The notes under the pieces: model-generated
The model's input: only the letters and a program-made list of their open reading frames with translations
Told to the model about the DNA's origin: nothing
The model's database searches: none
Part shown: positions 63,484 through 64,000 of the stretch, in pieces
Numbering within the stretch: position 1 is the stretch's first letter
How the letters are laid out: each line of letters starts with the position of its first letter
Origin: Clostridiales bacterium
GTDB lineage: Bacteria; Bacillota; Clostridia; Oscillospirales; Ruminococcaceae
NCBI GenBank assembly: GCA_003150405.1
Contig: QAMM01000006.1
Location: forward strand, 1-64,000
Reading direction: 5' to 3'
Length of the DNA stretch: 64,000 nucleotides
Position numbers and translations under genes: made by a program

Positions 63484-64000
63484 ATGATCACCATCAGCCT
63501 TTGTATGATTGTCAAAAATGAAGAGGATGTCCTGGCGCGCTGCCTGGACAGCGTGCAGGGCATTGCTGATGAAATTATCATCGTAGACACCGGCTCCACC
63601 GACGCCACCAAGCAGATTGCCGCGCGCTATACCAGCCGTGTCTATGACTTTGTCTGGGTTGACGACTTTGCTGCTGCACGTAATTTTTCCTTTTCCAAAG
63701 CCACAAAGGAATATATCCTCTGGCTGGATGCCGATGATGTCTTTCTAGAATCGGATCGCAAAGCGTTTGAAGATCTGAAGCACACGCTTGACCCTTCTAC
63801 CGATCTTGTCATGATGAAGTACCATGTTGGATTCGACGCCCAGGGCAACCCCAATTTTACCTATCACCGTGAGCGCCTGCTGCGCCGTGCCTGCGGCTAT
63901 CGCTGGGTCGGCGCCATCCATGAGGTAATCGTCCCGGCGGGGAACATTGTTTATTCAGAAGTTGCTGTCACCCACCGCAAGCTGCATCCCTCCGACCCAG
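63484..64000 (+). CDS. Family 2 glycosyltransferase (partial, runs off the window)
   Basis: 172 residues are visible. The start MITISLCMIVKNEEDVLARC, then EIIIVDTGSTDATKQIAARY, WVDDFAAARNFSFSKATKEY and ILWLDADDVF (DxD-like metal site) are typical of GT2 proteins of the bacterial two-domain type that carry TPR repeats after the catalytic domain (the C-terminus is outside the window). RACGYRWVGAIHEVIVP also matches that group. GGGAGG lies upstream of ATG 63484. Substrate unknown; probably transfers sugars to surface or spore components. Confidence 0.9.
   Translation, partial: MITISLCMIVKNEEDVLARCLDSVQGIADEIIIVDTGSTDATKQIAARYTSRVYDFVWVDDFAAARNFSFSKATKEYILWLDADDVFLESDRKAFEDLKHTLDPSTDLVMMKYHVGFDAQGNPNFTYHRERLLRRACGYRWVGAIHEVIVPAGNIVYSEVAVTHRKLHPSDP

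Overview
The window looks like chromosome of an anaerobic, endospore-forming Clostridia member, most likely of the Oscillospirales/Ruminococcaceae type; this is an inference from gene content. It carries spoIIGA, sigE, sigG, a YlmC/YmxH gene and an FtsK/SpoIIIE translocase, the redox repressor Rex, a BadF/HgdC-type activase, a GGGtGRT-family gene and several Firmicutes-only DUF families. Coding density is high, genes sit on both strands, and most intergenic gaps hold clear sigma-A promoters (17-bp spacers, -35 often TTGC) or intrinsic terminators.

Layout. 1-0.6 kb: the end of an ABC-2-like permease, a 37-residue membrane peptide and the decayed C-terminus of a serine recombinase, which looks like the edge of an old mobile element. 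0.7-3.1 kb: feoAB ferrous iron uptake behind a DtxR/IdeR-like box. 3.1-6.8 kb: decayed sequence, a membrane sensor with a degenerate GGDEF and an intact EAL domain, then a GGDEF pseudogene with three internal stops. 6.9-22.7 kb: mostly single-gene units, namely amidase, DUF4317, GIY-YIG, an EndoQ-like PHP/UvrD helicase fusion, MBL hydrolase, PRPP synthetase, Na+/proline symporter, GH25 muramidase, VOC protein, Cu/Zn-SOD-like protein, DUF1349, aldo/keto reductase and two small proteins including a DUF1540 gene.

22.7-31.1 kb is a redox and central-carbon block: Rex, NADP-isocitrate dehydrogenase and aconitase on the minus strand (oxidative citrate to 2-oxoglutarate branch), divergent from a two-gene BadF/DUF2229 activase unit. 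31.2-38.8 kb is a plus-strand run: tepA, ylzJ-like, uppP, FtsK/SpoIIIE, a YgiQ-like radical SAM protein, a ComEC-type MBL protein and DUF3006. 38.9-45.6 kb holds the mother-cell and forespore sigma genes: spoIIGA-sigE-ymxH behind a promoter of the classic spoIIG type (Spo0A box, 22-bp spacer), with sigG separated from it by a GH63-like glycosidase, an AraC regulator and an HD protein. 45.7-50.6 kb: a DUF4445 ferredoxin-ASKHA protein, then araB-araD-fsa for L-arabinose/L-ribulose use (no araA here).

50.8-56.5 kb is a minus-strand operon-like series secA-pheA-DUF4870-mltG-DUF6506. 56.8-58.5 kb is the NifU-like/GGGtGRT pair with its own promoter and terminator. 58.9-59.35 kb holds tRNA-Thr(CGT) followed downstream by four degenerate ~95-bp tandem repeats, each with terminator-like hairpins. 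59.7-63.2 kb: ogt and an AlkA-like glycosylase (alkylation repair) and a DUF255 thioredoxin-domain protein; the window ends inside a family 2 glycosyltransferase.

No single large undescribed system is evident. The strongest leads are the EndoQ-like/UvrD fusion, the NifU-like/GGGtGRT pair, the repeat array after tRNA-Thr, and the probable ATT start of spoIIGA behind a spoIIG-type promoter.
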